From assembly GCA_028288645.1 (NCBI GenBank), contig JAQBNJ010000107.1, positions 1 to 6,686 of the forward strand: 6,686 nt of DNA, written 5' to 3'. A model generated the notes under the pieces. That model did not search any database. It was not told the origin of the DNA and saw nothing but the letters and a program-made list of their open reading frames with translations. Source of the stretch: Sediminibacterium sp. Its GTDB lineage: Bacteria > Bacteroidota > Bacteroidia > Chitinophagales > Chitinophagaceae. How positions within the stretch are numbered: position 1 is the stretch's first letter; each line of letters opens with the position of its first letter. The position numbers and the translations under genes are program-made. Below, one piece after another: positions 1-6,686 of the stretch.

Positions 1-816
1 TGGGGTGTTGATTTTATTAAGGTAGATGATATTGCATCACCGGTTTACCATAAAGGGGAAATAGACCTCCTGCGTAAAGCGATCGACCAGTGCGGAAGAA
101 AGATCGTGATCAGCCTTTCACCGGGCGATGCAGTAATCGGTTTTGCCAATGAAATGGATAGCAAAACCAACATGTACCGTGTTTCCAATGATGTGTGGGA
201 CAGGTGGCGTGATATACTGCATGTGTTCGACCTGCTGAATATGTGGAGTCCTTTTATCGGTAACGGTGGCTGGCCCGATGCTGATATGATTCCTTTTGGG
301 AAATTATGTTTAACCGGTTACCCGTATGCACATGGGCCCAATTCTAGAAGTGATAAACGTGAACACGAATCCTTTTTGAATTACGAGGAACAAAAAACAA
401 TGATGACACTCTGGTGCATGGCAAGATCACCATTGATATGGGGTGGGGCGCCATCTCAAAGCAGTGATAGTGTTTTCGCTGTTTTGAGTAACAAAGAAGT
501 ATTAGAGATTAATAAGAACAGCATCAACAATCACCAGTTATACCAACCTGGCCAAAGAGCTGATCATAAAGATTACCGGATATGGGTTGCTGAATCTCCT
601 GATAGGAAAAGCAAATTCGTTTCGTTCTTTAACTTAAAAGATACACCACTGGATCTTGTATTTAAAACCGAATGGGAATTATGGAATGGTTCTTATGTGG
701 GTATTGAATTGTGGACGAAAGAGCAAACAGACACTATCACAAAAGATCTTAAAGTAAACAATATACCTCCGCACGGCGTGAAAGTATATAGGTTAAGATC
801 GACACCCGGCATTTAA
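1..816 (+). CDS. GH27 alpha-galactosidase-like glycoside hydrolase, 3' part (5' end outside window)
   Basis: The frame is open from base 1 to the stop at 814-816, giving 271 residues of a protein whose N-terminus is missing. Visible GH27 signatures, numbered from base 1, are DFIKVDD with the expected nucleophile Asp9, the R-x-x-x-D motif RVSND with the expected acid/base Asp64, and WPDADM near residue 90, equivalent to the family's WNDPDM. The barrel ends around MARSPLIWGG, and the rest (about 155-271) looks like the usual C-terminal beta-sandwich. A GTG at 106 is only an internal Val codon, because conserved barrel sequence lies upstream of it. GH27 enzymes are retaining hydrolases that remove terminal alpha-D-galactose; some act on beta-L-arabinopyranose. 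The esterase gene follows after 11 bases, suggesting one operon. Family is well supported; exact substrate is not. Export cannot be judged without the N-terminus. Confidence 0.92.
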   Translation, partial: WGVDFIKVDDIASPVYHKGEIDLLRKAIDQCGRKIVISLSPGDAVIGFANEMDSKTNMYRVSNDVWDRWRDILHVFDLLNMWSPFIGNGGWPDADMIPFGKLCLTGYPYAHGPNSRSDKREHESFLNYEEQKTMMTLWCMARSPLIWGGAPSQSSDSVFAVLSNKEVLEINKNSINNHQLYQPGQRADHKDYRIWVAESPDRKSKFVSFFNLKDTPLDLVFKTEWELWNGSYVGIELWTKEQTDTITKDLKVNNIPPHGVKVYRLRSTPGI

Positions 817-827
817 AAATCAAGCGT

Positions 828-1742
828 ATGAGAAATAATCAAAACAAATCTTTCTTTATCAAATTATTATTGATGTTGGTTCCTGTTGTTACTTCAGCGC
901 AAACAAAAAATATTTCTGACCCCATTCGCTTATGGCCCAATGGTGCGCCTGGTGAAATGGCAAATCCACCTGCAGAAAAAGATAATACGAAACCCACCGA
1001 TAACAAACCGGATGGCAGAGCGGTGATACGTCTTACCAATGTGAGTGATCCAACCATAACCGTATATACTCCCGCAAAAACAAATAATGGTGCGGCTATG
1101 ATCGTTTGCCCGGGCGGCGGTTACAGCATTCTTGCCATGGACCTTGAAGGAACAGAAATATGTGAGTGGCTCAATTCAATTGGCGTTACAGCGATACTTC
1201 TAAAATATCGCGTGCCTGCAAAAAAAGACCTGCCGCGTTATCAACCACCTTTACAGGATGCACAACGCGCAATGGGTTGGGTACGCTACAACGCAAAGAA
1301 ATTTGGAATTGATACAGGAAAAATCGGCATCATGGGTTTCTCCGCCGGTGGACATCTTTCTGCAACATTGAGTACCAATTACAGCAAAAGAACCTATGAT
1401 GTTTTTGATGAAGCAGATAAAACAAACTGCCGCCCCGATTTTGTTGCATTGATCTATCCTGCTTACTTAACCGTAAAAGACAAAGGCGATGAGATCGCCG
1501 CGGAACTGCCTGTTAACAGCAACACGCCTCCAACGCTTCTCATACAAACAGAAGATGACCCCGTAAGAGTAGAAAGTAGCGTATATTACTATCTCGCACT
1601 AAAGAAAGAAAAAGTTGCAGCGGAAATGCACTTGTATGCAAAAGGCGGACACGGCTATGGTATGCGTGCAAAAGGTACAGGCATTGAGACCTGGCCGGAA
1701 AGAATGAAAGAATGGTTGCAGACAAATCAAATCATCAAATAA
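828..1742 (+). CDS. Secreted alpha/beta hydrolase, acetyl-xylan/feruloyl esterase-like (BD-FAE type)
   Basis: This 304-residue protein begins with a basic start and a hydrophobic stretch (about 10-20), then TSA|QT, a probable signal peptidase I site after residue 24, so it is likely periplasmic or secreted. The mature part opens with LWPNGAPGE, a motif common in Bacteroidota esterases of this type. CPGGGYS (94-100) matches the HGGGY-like oxyanion loop. GFSAGG places the nucleophile at Ser172; Asp244 (EDDP) and His275 (GGHGYG) complete the triad. Length and motif order fit a single-domain esterase that removes acetyl or other acyl groups from polysaccharides. It lies 11 bases after the GH27 stop and 5 bases before the GH39 start, which supports a debranching role in the same operon. 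A peptidase or generic lipase is less likely given the context. The acyl group removed is not determined. Confidence 0.88.
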   Translation: MRNNQNKSFFIKLLLMLVPVVTSAQTKNISDPIRLWPNGAPGEMANPPAEKDNTKPTDNKPDGRAVIRLTNVSDPTITVYTPAKTNNGAAMIVCPGGGYSILAMDLEGTEICEWLNSIGVTAILLKYRVPAKKDLPRYQPPLQDAQRAMGWVRYNAKKFGIDTGKIGIMGFSAGGHLSATLSTNYSKRTYDVFDEADKTNCRPDFVALIYPAYLTVKDKGDEIAAELPVNSNTPPTLLIQTEDDPVRVESSVYYYLALKKEKVAAEMHLYAKGGHGYGMRAKGTGIETWPERMKEWLQTNQIIK

Positions 1743-1747
1743 AACCG

Positions 1748-3433
1748 ATGCGGAAAAATATCCTGTTACTGGTATGTTTATTTTTAGGACTTGTACATAG
1801 TTATGGACAGGGGCAAACAAGAAGAAGTGCAGTTGTGAAAGTAAATGTTGATAACGAGATGGGTGAGTTAAAACCTATCTGGGCATGGTTTGGACATGAT
1901 GAACCCAACTATACCTACATGAAGGACGGTAAGAAATTATTGTCTGAATTAGCGGAGTTGAGCCCAGTTCCTGTTTATATGCGCGTGCATAATTTATTAA
2001 GTACCGGGGATGGCACGCCTGCGTTAAAATGGGGATCAACGAATGCCTATACAGAAGATGTGAATGGAAACCCGGTTTATAACTGGAAAATAATAGATAG
2101 CATTTTTGATGCTTATATCCAGCGTGGTATGAAACCTTTGGCGCAGATAGGATTTATGCCTGAAGCATTGTCTACACATCCAATACCTTACCAGCACGAC
2201 TGGAAACCGGGTGAACCCTATAGTAAAATATTTACCGGCTGGGCCTATCCGCCAAAAGATTACGATAAATGGCGCGAGCTGGTGTATCAATGGGTAAAAC
2301 ATTGTGTTGAACGATATGGAAAACCGGAAGTATCAAGCTGGTACTGGGAAGTATGGAACGAACCCAATGGCTACTGGAAAGGTACACAGCAGGAATTCTT
2401 TAAATTGTATGATTATGCAGCCGATGGATTAAAGCGAGCTTTGCGCACTGCAAAGATCGGCGGGCCGAATATTGCGGGAACATCATCTGCAGGCGCTACC
2501 AATTTTATGACTGCGTTCATCAAACATTGTTTGTATGATACGAATTATGCAACAGGTAAAATAGGTTCGCCATTGGAAGCATTGTTGTTTCATGCCAAAG
2601 GAAGCCCAACATTAAAAAATGGAGTGGTATGGATGAATATGGCGCCGCAACTGCGGGATATTGCCGCGGGTATGAAGATGGCGCAATCTTTTCCTGAAAC
2701 AAAAAATCTTCCCTTGATCGTAGGTGAATCAGACCCTGAAGGATGCGCTGCCTGTGGAATGGCCACCAATCCTTCCAATGCTTACCGCAACGGAACTATG
2801 TATTCAAGCTATACCGCCGCAAGTTTTGCGCGTAAGTATGAATTGGCTGATCTGTATCATGCCAATCTCATAGGTGCTGTTTCATGGTCATTTGAATTTG
2901 AGAACCAACCCTGGTTCTACGGCTTTCGTGACCTCGCAACCAACGGTGTAGACAAACCCGTATTGAATGTGTTTCGTATGTTCGGTATGATGCAGGGCAC
3001 ACGTGTGCAATCTGAAAGTAACCGGATGTATGGCTTGCAAAACATACTTGATTCGGGCGTAAGAAAAGATCCTGATATCGGTGTGCTCGCATCAAGAGTG
3101 CAACGTTCTCTTGCAGTGATGATATGGAGTTACCATGATGAGGATTTCCAGGAAGGAAATGAGCCGGTAGATGTGTACCTCAGCAATCTTCCCGCGATCG
3201 ATATTACCATCAGTGAATACCGGATCGATGCCAGGCATAGTAATTCATACGAAGCCTGGAAAAAAATGGGTTCACCGCAGAGCCCTACATCAGCGCAGAT
3301 AGCAGAACTTGAAAAAGCAGGTGATTTAGAAATGATCAGTAAGACGGATAAATTCAAGATCTCCCGCGGCGAAATAAGATTCTCTATATCTCTTCCGAGG
3401 CAGGCTGTTTCATTGTTGAAGATCGAGTGGTAA
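1748..3433 (+). CDS. Secreted GH39 beta-xylosidase-like glycoside hydrolase
   Basis: I choose the ATG at 1748, giving 561 residues. An in-frame ATG at 1712 would overlap the esterase and put 12 polar residues before the signal peptide. From 1748 the protein starts MRKN, then a hydrophobic core (5-16) and a likely cleavage near SYG|QG (20/21). The GH39 TIM barrel covers about 44-410: RVHNLL (79-84), WEVWNEPN with acid/base Glu205, and LIVGESDPEG with Glu327 as the likely nucleophile. Residues about 415-561 form the accessory beta-sandwich. GH39 enzymes are retaining; most bacterial members release xylose from beta-1,4-xylo-oligosaccharides, and a minority act on other sugars. Two cysteines (Cys333, Cys336) follow the nucleophile closely. 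It is the last gene of the plus-strand trio and is followed by a stem-loop. Family is confident; substrate is inferred. Confidence 0.92.
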   Translation: MRKNILLLVCLFLGLVHSYGQGQTRRSAVVKVNVDNEMGELKPIWAWFGHDEPNYTYMKDGKKLLSELAELSPVPVYMRVHNLLSTGDGTPALKWGSTNAYTEDVNGNPVYNWKIIDSIFDAYIQRGMKPLAQIGFMPEALSTHPIPYQHDWKPGEPYSKIFTGWAYPPKDYDKWRELVYQWVKHCVERYGKPEVSSWYWEVWNEPNGYWKGTQQEFFKLYDYAADGLKRALRTAKIGGPNIAGTSSAGATNFMTAFIKHCLYDTNYATGKIGSPLEALLFHAKGSPTLKNGVVWMNMAPQLRDIAAGMKMAQSFPETKNLPLIVGESDPEGCAACGMATNPSNAYRNGTMYSSYTAASFARKYELADLYHANLIGAVSWSFEFENQPWFYGFRDLATNGVDKPVLNVFRMFGMMQGTRVQSESNRMYGLQNILDSGVRKDPDIGVLASRVQRSLAVMIWSYHDEDFQEGNEPVDVYLSNLPAIDITISEYRIDARHSNSYEAWKKMGSPQSPTSAQIAELEKAGDLEMISKTDKFKISRGEIRFSISLPRQAVSLLKIEW

Positions 3434-3437
3434 AAAA

Positions 3438-3494
3438 TTGCCACAGACAGCACAGATTAACACAGCCGGAATTTTTCTGTGCTTTTTGCGGCAA
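3438..3494. terminator. Stem-loop between convergent genes, possible bidirectional terminator
   Basis: AGCACAGA (3449-3456) pairs perfectly with TCTGTGCT (3476-3483) around a 19-base loop. TTGCC (3438-3442) pairs with GGCAA (3490-3494) outside it, across symmetric six-base internal loops. On the plus strand the inner stem runs into TTTTT (3483-3487). On the minus strand the structure is followed by a run of six T (complement of 3432-3437). It lies just after the GH39 stop and before the 3' end of the opposing membrane-protein gene, the right place to end both transcripts. The stem is AT-rich and the loop long, so termination strength is uncertain. Confidence 0.5.
3442..3470 (+). repeat. Three CACAG direct repeats at 9-10 base spacing
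   Basis: CACAG occurs at 3442-3446, 3451-3455 and 3461-3465, so the units repeat roughly once per helical turn. The first and second also share the following A (CACAGA). The wording (CACAGATTAACACAG followed by TCTGTG and TTTGCGGC) resembles a short intergenic repeat I recall from many bacterial genomes, but I cannot confirm that here. The array overlaps the left arm and loop of the stem-loop. It is too short and lacks spacers of the right length to be a CRISPR. Confidence 0.45.
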
Positions 3495-3520
3495 AAAAAA
3501 TCTGCATTCAGGAGCAACCT

Positions 3521-3985
3521 TTACAGGATCATCGTATGATCTGTTTTTTGCCTGTCAGTATGTTGCAATGCAAGTACCAGGCTTATGATACAGACCGCAA
3601 ACATGACACCTTTTATTATGGCTACTGTTATAGAAGAAACCGGTGCAGGATCAGGCTGGCCGAGCCGTTGCAACTGTCCGAAAAAACTGCTGAAGATCAT
3701 ACCGGTTGCAAATCCCCAGGCACCTATTAGTAATTTGTAACCGTTGTTGTAATGCCGTAAAGTTCGCCAGGCTGCAAATAGTAAAAAAGCGCCGATGATG
3801 TAATCATCAAACCATGCAATGAAATATTGCGGGTCAGATAGCTGGTGCCATCGCCGGATAGTTTCAAGTACAGGCGTAACGATACCACCGAAGAAAGCGA
3901 TATACATACTTACACGAGTTGTTGCCGGTAATGGTTCTGTATCTGTTTTCATATTTACCATTTCTGTTACAGGTATTTCAACCAT
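3521..3985 (-). CDS. Uncharacterised four-helix integral membrane protein
   Basis: I do not recognise this 154-residue protein. It is mostly hydrophobic, with four likely membrane helices at about 27-43 (YIAFFGGIVTPVLETI), 60-75 (DDYIIGAFLLFAAW), 84-103 (KLLIGAWGFATGMIFSSFFG) and 119-141 (ITVAIIKGVMFAVCIISLVL). The N-terminal 25 residues and the C-terminal tail are polar. There is no signal peptide, no lipobox and no obvious catalytic motif. The start is uncertain: ATG codons at 3985, 3961 and 3952 are all in frame and none has a clear ribosome binding site. Starting at 3985 would overlap the end of the upstream acyltransferase remnant by 19 bases; the other two start just after its stop. The hydrophobic pattern and lack of a competing gene on the plus strand argue that it is real. 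It was probably co-transcribed with the acyltransferase gene before that gene decayed. Confidence 0.75.
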   Translation of the reverse strand: MVEIPVTEMVNMKTDTEPLPATTRVSMYIAFFGGIVTPVLETIRRWHQLSDPQYFIAWFDDYIIGAFLLFAAWRTLRHYNNGYKLLIGAWGFATGMIFSSFFGQLQRLGQPDPAPVSSITVAIIKGVMFAVCIISLVLALQHTDRQKTDHTMIL

Positions 3986-4272
3986 TGTTTTTCAGGATGT
4001 GCAGATTTATATTTTGCATAAGCGCGACAGGCAAAATACAGGATCACTACATCGATCACGAATACAAGGTACAGCAAAGGCAATCCCCATCGCGCTTCTT
4101 CCGGAACCTGTAGGGTGCGGTTGAATAAAATTCCTGGCGCGTTGTTCCTGCGAGGAATAAGTTAACCATAAGCGCCGATATATGTATCAGCAGAATATGC
4201 GCCGCGTAAAAGATCGATGGATTGGATTCTTGTTCCGTTGAATTTGTTTTGATAAGGTGATTCGTTTGTCAT
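3967..4272 (-). pseudogene. Remnant of a DUF1624/HGSNAT-like membrane acyltransferase, internally deleted and frameshifted
   Basis: Reading leftward from the ATG at 4272 gives MTNESPYQNKF then RIQSIDLLRG, the typical first-helix start of this family, followed by 12 unrelated residues and a stop at 4164-4162. From 4199, in a shifted frame, the sequence reads HILLIHISALMVNLFLAG, which resembles the family's next-to-last helix. From about 4146, back in the first frame, 59 codons read to the stop at 3969-3967, including WGLPLLYLVFVID and ending HPEKQWLKYL, the expected last helix and tail. Intact members have roughly 350-400 residues with many helices; here the start and the last fifth are joined directly, so roughly 280-300 residues are missing. 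Family members move acyl groups onto sugars at the membrane. The remnant cannot do this. Family assignment rests on remembered motifs, not on a search. Confidence 0.78.
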
Positions 4273-4420
4273 AACGTGTGCTTGAATTGTAGCCGATAAT
4301 TACAAAAGAAAAATAAAAAATCAAAGGATTTTTGATATGTGGTGGTGCTTTCCCTGAAGTAGTAAAAGATAAGATGCGTATATTAGAATGCTAAGTATTC
4401 GCTATTAACCTACATCAGCC
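4273..4420. promoter_or_regulatory. Divergent intergenic region, presumed promoters for the GH2 gene and the minus-strand module
   Basis: These 148 bases separate the minus-strand start at 4272 from the GH2 start at 4421, so promoters for both directions should lie here. The region is AT-rich, with an A-rich tract at 4304-4320. A short inverted repeat, AAAAATC (4316-4322) with GATTTTT (4327-4333), has a four-base loop; an alternative pairing is ATCAAA (4320-4325) with TTTGAT (4331-4336). Either could be an operator or structural element. I looked for the Bacteroidota pair TTTG and TAnnTTTG and found no well-spaced match on either strand, so no promoter position is given. Confidence 0.4.
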
Positions 4421-6686
4421 ATGAGAAAAATAACCCAACTATTGTTGTTTTGTATCCTGTTTATGCAACTCAATGCACAAAACAAAACCCGCACTGACTT
4501 CAACAAAGACTGGCACTTTAAACTGGATAGCGTTCGGTCATATACCGAAGCTGTGTACAATCCTCACGATGGATGGCGTGACCTGACTCTTGCGCACGAT
4601 TGGAGCATTGAAGGCACCTTCAGCAAAGACAATCCTGCCCGTCCCGATGGCGGTGCATTACCCGGTGGAATTGGCTGGTACCAAAAAGTATTCAGGCTGC
4701 CGGTTGCAAACAAAGACAAACAAACATTTATTGAGTTTGACGGCGTGTACCGTAACAGCGAAGTATGGCTCAATGGGCATCGCGTGGGTATGCGGCCAAA
4801 CGGGTATATTTCTTTCCAATATGATCTAACACCGTACCTGGTATTTGATGATGGCAAGTACCCGAACTTGAAGCTTAATATTTTAACCGTAAAAGTTGAT
4901 AACTCAAAACAACCCAATTCACGCTGGTATAGTGGTTCGGGTATTTACCGGAATGTATGGCTGACCACAGTTGACAAAGTGCATGTGGATCATTACGGAA
5001 CTTTTATCAGCACGCCGCAGGTTTCGGAAAAAACTGCAACCGTGAGAATTATCACCAGTCTTCAAAACAGTTATGCTACAGATCAAAATGTTACCATACA
5101 AACAACGGTGTATGATGCAACGGGTAAACAGGTTGGTAAAACATCTTCGAATAAAACAATTGTAAGCGCGGATAAAGTGATCAATAATCCGGCTGTATCG
5201 GTTACACAATCCATTACCGTTGAGAAACCCTTGTTATGGTCGATCGAAAAACCTTCTTTATACAAAGCGGTCACACAATTGATCGTTAATGGAAAAACAA
5301 AAGATGAGTATGAAACAAATTTCGGTATCCGTTCTTTTGCGTTCGATATCGACAAAGGCTTTTTCCTGAATGGGAAAATGGTGAAAATAGTAGGCGTATG
5401 CGACCACCATGATCTCGGCGCATTAGGTGCCGCTATCAATACAAGAGCATTGCAGCGCCAGCTGGAAATATTAAAAGCGATGGGATGCAATGGCATCCGA
5501 ACTTCACACAATCCACCCGCACCTGAATTGCTTGATCTCTGCGATAAAATGGGTTTTATCGTGATGGACGAAGCATTTGATATGTGGGCCAGGCAGAAAA
5601 CAAGATTTGACTATCACCTCGACTGGAAAGAATGGCACCAGCGTGACCTGGAGGATCAAATATTGCGCGACAGGAATCATCCCAGCGTTTTTATCTGGAG
5701 TGTGGGCAACGAAATTCCTGAACAGGGTGGCGATGCGGCCAGGGGCGATACATCGGGCCGCGTAATAGCAAGAGAGCTGGTAAATATTGTAAAAGCATTG
5801 GATACCACAAGACCGATCACAACAGCGAATAATAATACGGGCCTGAATAATAATATTATCCTGTCGGGCGCGTTTGATTTGGTTGGTTATAATTATAATC
5901 ACAATTCATGGGAAAAATTTCGTGAAAGGAGGTCGGGTAAGAAACTCATCATTACAGAATCTACTTCCGCATTGGAAACGCGAGGGTCTTTTGATAATAT
6001 GAATTCAGATACCATCCGCCGCTGGCCCAAACGCGTGAACGGCAACGGCCCTTTTATAAACCCGGCAGGTGATTATACCGTTTCTGCTTATGATAATGTA
6101 AGCGCACCCTGGGGTTCTACGCATGAAGAAAGTATTAAAGCACTGAAGAAAAGTGACCATGTATCAGGCATGTATATCTGGACTGGATTTGATTACCTCG
6201 GCGAGCCAACTCCCTATACATGGCCGGCGCGCAGTTCTTATTTCGGCATCATAGATCTCGCAGGTTTTCCGAAAGATGTTTATTATTTGTATCAAAGCGA
6301 ATTCACTGATAAGCCGGTATTACATATTTACCCGCATTGGAACTGGAAGCAGGGCGATACGGTAGACGTGGTCTGTTATTACAATAAAGCTGATGAAGTG
6401 GAACTCTTTCTCAATAACAGATCTTTGGGAGTAAAACGTAAAACCGGTGATGATCTTCACATCAAATGGCGCATACCTTTTGAAGCGGGAACCGTAAAAG
6501 CCGTTTCAAGAAAAAATGGAAAAACTGTTTTAACGAAAGAGATCAAAACTGCGGGAGAACCTGCCGGAATTATTTTGCAGGCTGACCGAAATAGTATTCA
6601 CGCAGATGGAAAGGACCTGTCGTTCATCACCGCAACCATTGTAGATAAGAACGGCGTGAAAGTTCCCAATGCAAATAACCTGCTCG
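4421..6686 (+). CDS. Secreted GH2 beta-galactosidase-like glycoside hydrolase, 3' end outside window
   Basis: From the ATG at 4421 the frame stays open for 755 codons to the window edge. Residues 1-19 form a signal peptide with probable cleavage at LNA|QN. Then come the GH2 sugar-binding jelly-roll (about 22-185, including GGIGWYQKVF and RNSEVWLNGHRVG), an immunoglobulin-like domain (about 187-300) and the TIM barrel (about 305-620). In the barrel are GVCDHHDLGALG, RTSHNPP (360-366), SVGNE with acid/base Glu431, and LIITEST with probable nucleophile Glu513. Residues about 635-705 resemble DUF4982, and a further Ig-like domain starts near 713 (GEPAGIILQADR). Retaining GH2 enzymes of this layout are mostly beta-galactosidases, but other exo-beta-glycosidase activities occur. 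By family length only some tens of residues should be missing. It is transcribed apart from the upstream trio, probably from its own promoter in 4273-4420. Confidence 0.92.
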   Translation, partial: MRKITQLLLFCILFMQLNAQNKTRTDFNKDWHFKLDSVRSYTEAVYNPHDGWRDLTLAHDWSIEGTFSKDNPARPDGGALPGGIGWYQKVFRLPVANKDKQTFIEFDGVYRNSEVWLNGHRVGMRPNGYISFQYDLTPYLVFDDGKYPNLKLNILTVKVDNSKQPNSRWYSGSGIYRNVWLTTVDKVHVDHYGTFISTPQVSEKTATVRIITSLQNSYATDQNVTIQTTVYDATGKQVGKTSSNKTIVSADKVINNPAVSVTQSITVEKPLLWSIEKPSLYKAVTQLIVNGKTKDEYETNFGIRSFAFDIDKGFFLNGKMVKIVGVCDHHDLGALGAAINTRALQRQLEILKAMGCNGIRTSHNPPAPELLDLCDKMGFIVMDEAFDMWARQKTRFDYHLDWKEWHQRDLEDQILRDRNHPSVFIWSVGNEIPEQGGDAARGDTSGRVIARELVNIVKALDTTRPITTANNNTGLNNNIILSGAFDLVGYNYNHNSWEKFRERRSGKKLIITESTSALETRGSFDNMNSDTIRRWPKRVNGNGPFINPAGDYTVSAYDNVSAPWGSTHEESIKALKKSDHVSGMYIWTGFDYLGEPTPYTWPARSSYFGIIDLAGFPKDVYYLYQSEFTDKPVLHIYPHWNWKQGDTVDVVCYYNKADEVELFLNNRSLGVKRKTGDDLHIKWRIPFEAGTVKAVSRKNGKTVLTKEIKTAGEPAGIILQADRNSIHADGKDLSFITATIVDKNGVKVPNANNLL

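Noticed and set aside
106..108. GTG as a start for the GH27 gene
   Set aside because: The frame is open back to base 1 and encodes the conserved KVD nucleophile motif upstream, so this is an internal Val codon.
1712..1747. Upstream in-frame ATG for the GH39 gene
   Set aside because: It would overlap the esterase by 31 bases and put 12 polar residues before the signal peptide; the ATG at 1748 gives a standard signal peptide and a 5-base gap.
1775..1777. Cys10 of the GH39 protein as a lipoprotein cysteine
   Set aside because: It sits inside the hydrophobic core, with hydrophobic residues continuing after it, rather than at the end of a lipobox; cleavage near residue 20 fits better.
3442..3470. 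CRISPR array or replication iterons
   Set aside because: There are only three 5-base units with 4-5 base gaps, no spacers, and no replication or cas genes nearby.
3819..4124. Plus-strand frame of 101 codons
   Set aside because: It is antisense to the membrane-protein gene and the acyltransferase remnant, and its translation has no recognisable family pattern.
4273..4420. Riboswitch or small RNA ahead of GH2
   Set aside because: The only structure visible is a weak AT-rich hairpin; no known riboswitch core motif was recognised.
5083..5902. Long minus-strand frames of 132 and 142 codons
   Set aside because: They lie opposite conserved GH2 catalytic barrel sequence and show no coherent domain or membrane pattern.

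Overview
The window looks like part of a carbohydrate-degradation locus from a Bacteroidota bacterium, with a Chitinophagaceae/Sphingobacteriia flavour. This is inferred from the enzyme types (GH27, a BD-FAE-like esterase, GH39, and a GH2 of the DUF4982 type), from signal peptides ending just before a Gln (A|Q or G|Q), from the absence of clear Shine-Dalgarno sequences, and from the moderate GC content. No rRNA, tRNA, CRISPR array, transposase or SusC/SusD pair is visible.

Layout. Positions 1-3433 hold three closely packed plus-strand genes. They are the 3' part of a GH27 alpha-galactosidase-like enzyme (1-816, cut by the window edge), a secreted acetyl-xylan-esterase-like alpha/beta hydrolase (828-1742), and a secreted GH39 beta-xylosidase-like enzyme (1748-3433). 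The gaps are 11 and 5 bases, so they are probably one operon. Positions 3434-3520 form a short convergent intergenic region with a stem-loop and three CACAG direct repeats. Positions 3521-4272 are on the minus strand: an unrecognised four-helix membrane protein (3521-3985), preceded by the remnant of a DUF1624/HGSNAT-like membrane acyltransferase (3967-4272). The remnant keeps only the start and the last part of the family and is broken by frame changes. Positions 4273-4420 are a divergent intergenic region. Positions 4421-6686 hold a secreted GH2 beta-galactosidase-like enzyme that runs off the right edge; its frame is open throughout.

How the genes work together. All three plus-strand enzymes with a visible N-terminus carry export signals. 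The GH27 N-terminus lies outside the window. Together the enzymes would remove alpha-galactosyl (or beta-L-arabinopyranosyl), O-acyl, beta-xylosyl and beta-galactosyl groups, which fits debranching of a decorated plant hemicellulose such as a xylan or xyloglucan. The exact polysaccharide cannot be read from the sequence.

The least ordinary part is the middle. A minus-strand membrane-protein module sits between two groups of plus-strand CAZyme genes. Its first gene has lost most of its coding sequence, while the overlapping downstream gene remains intact.
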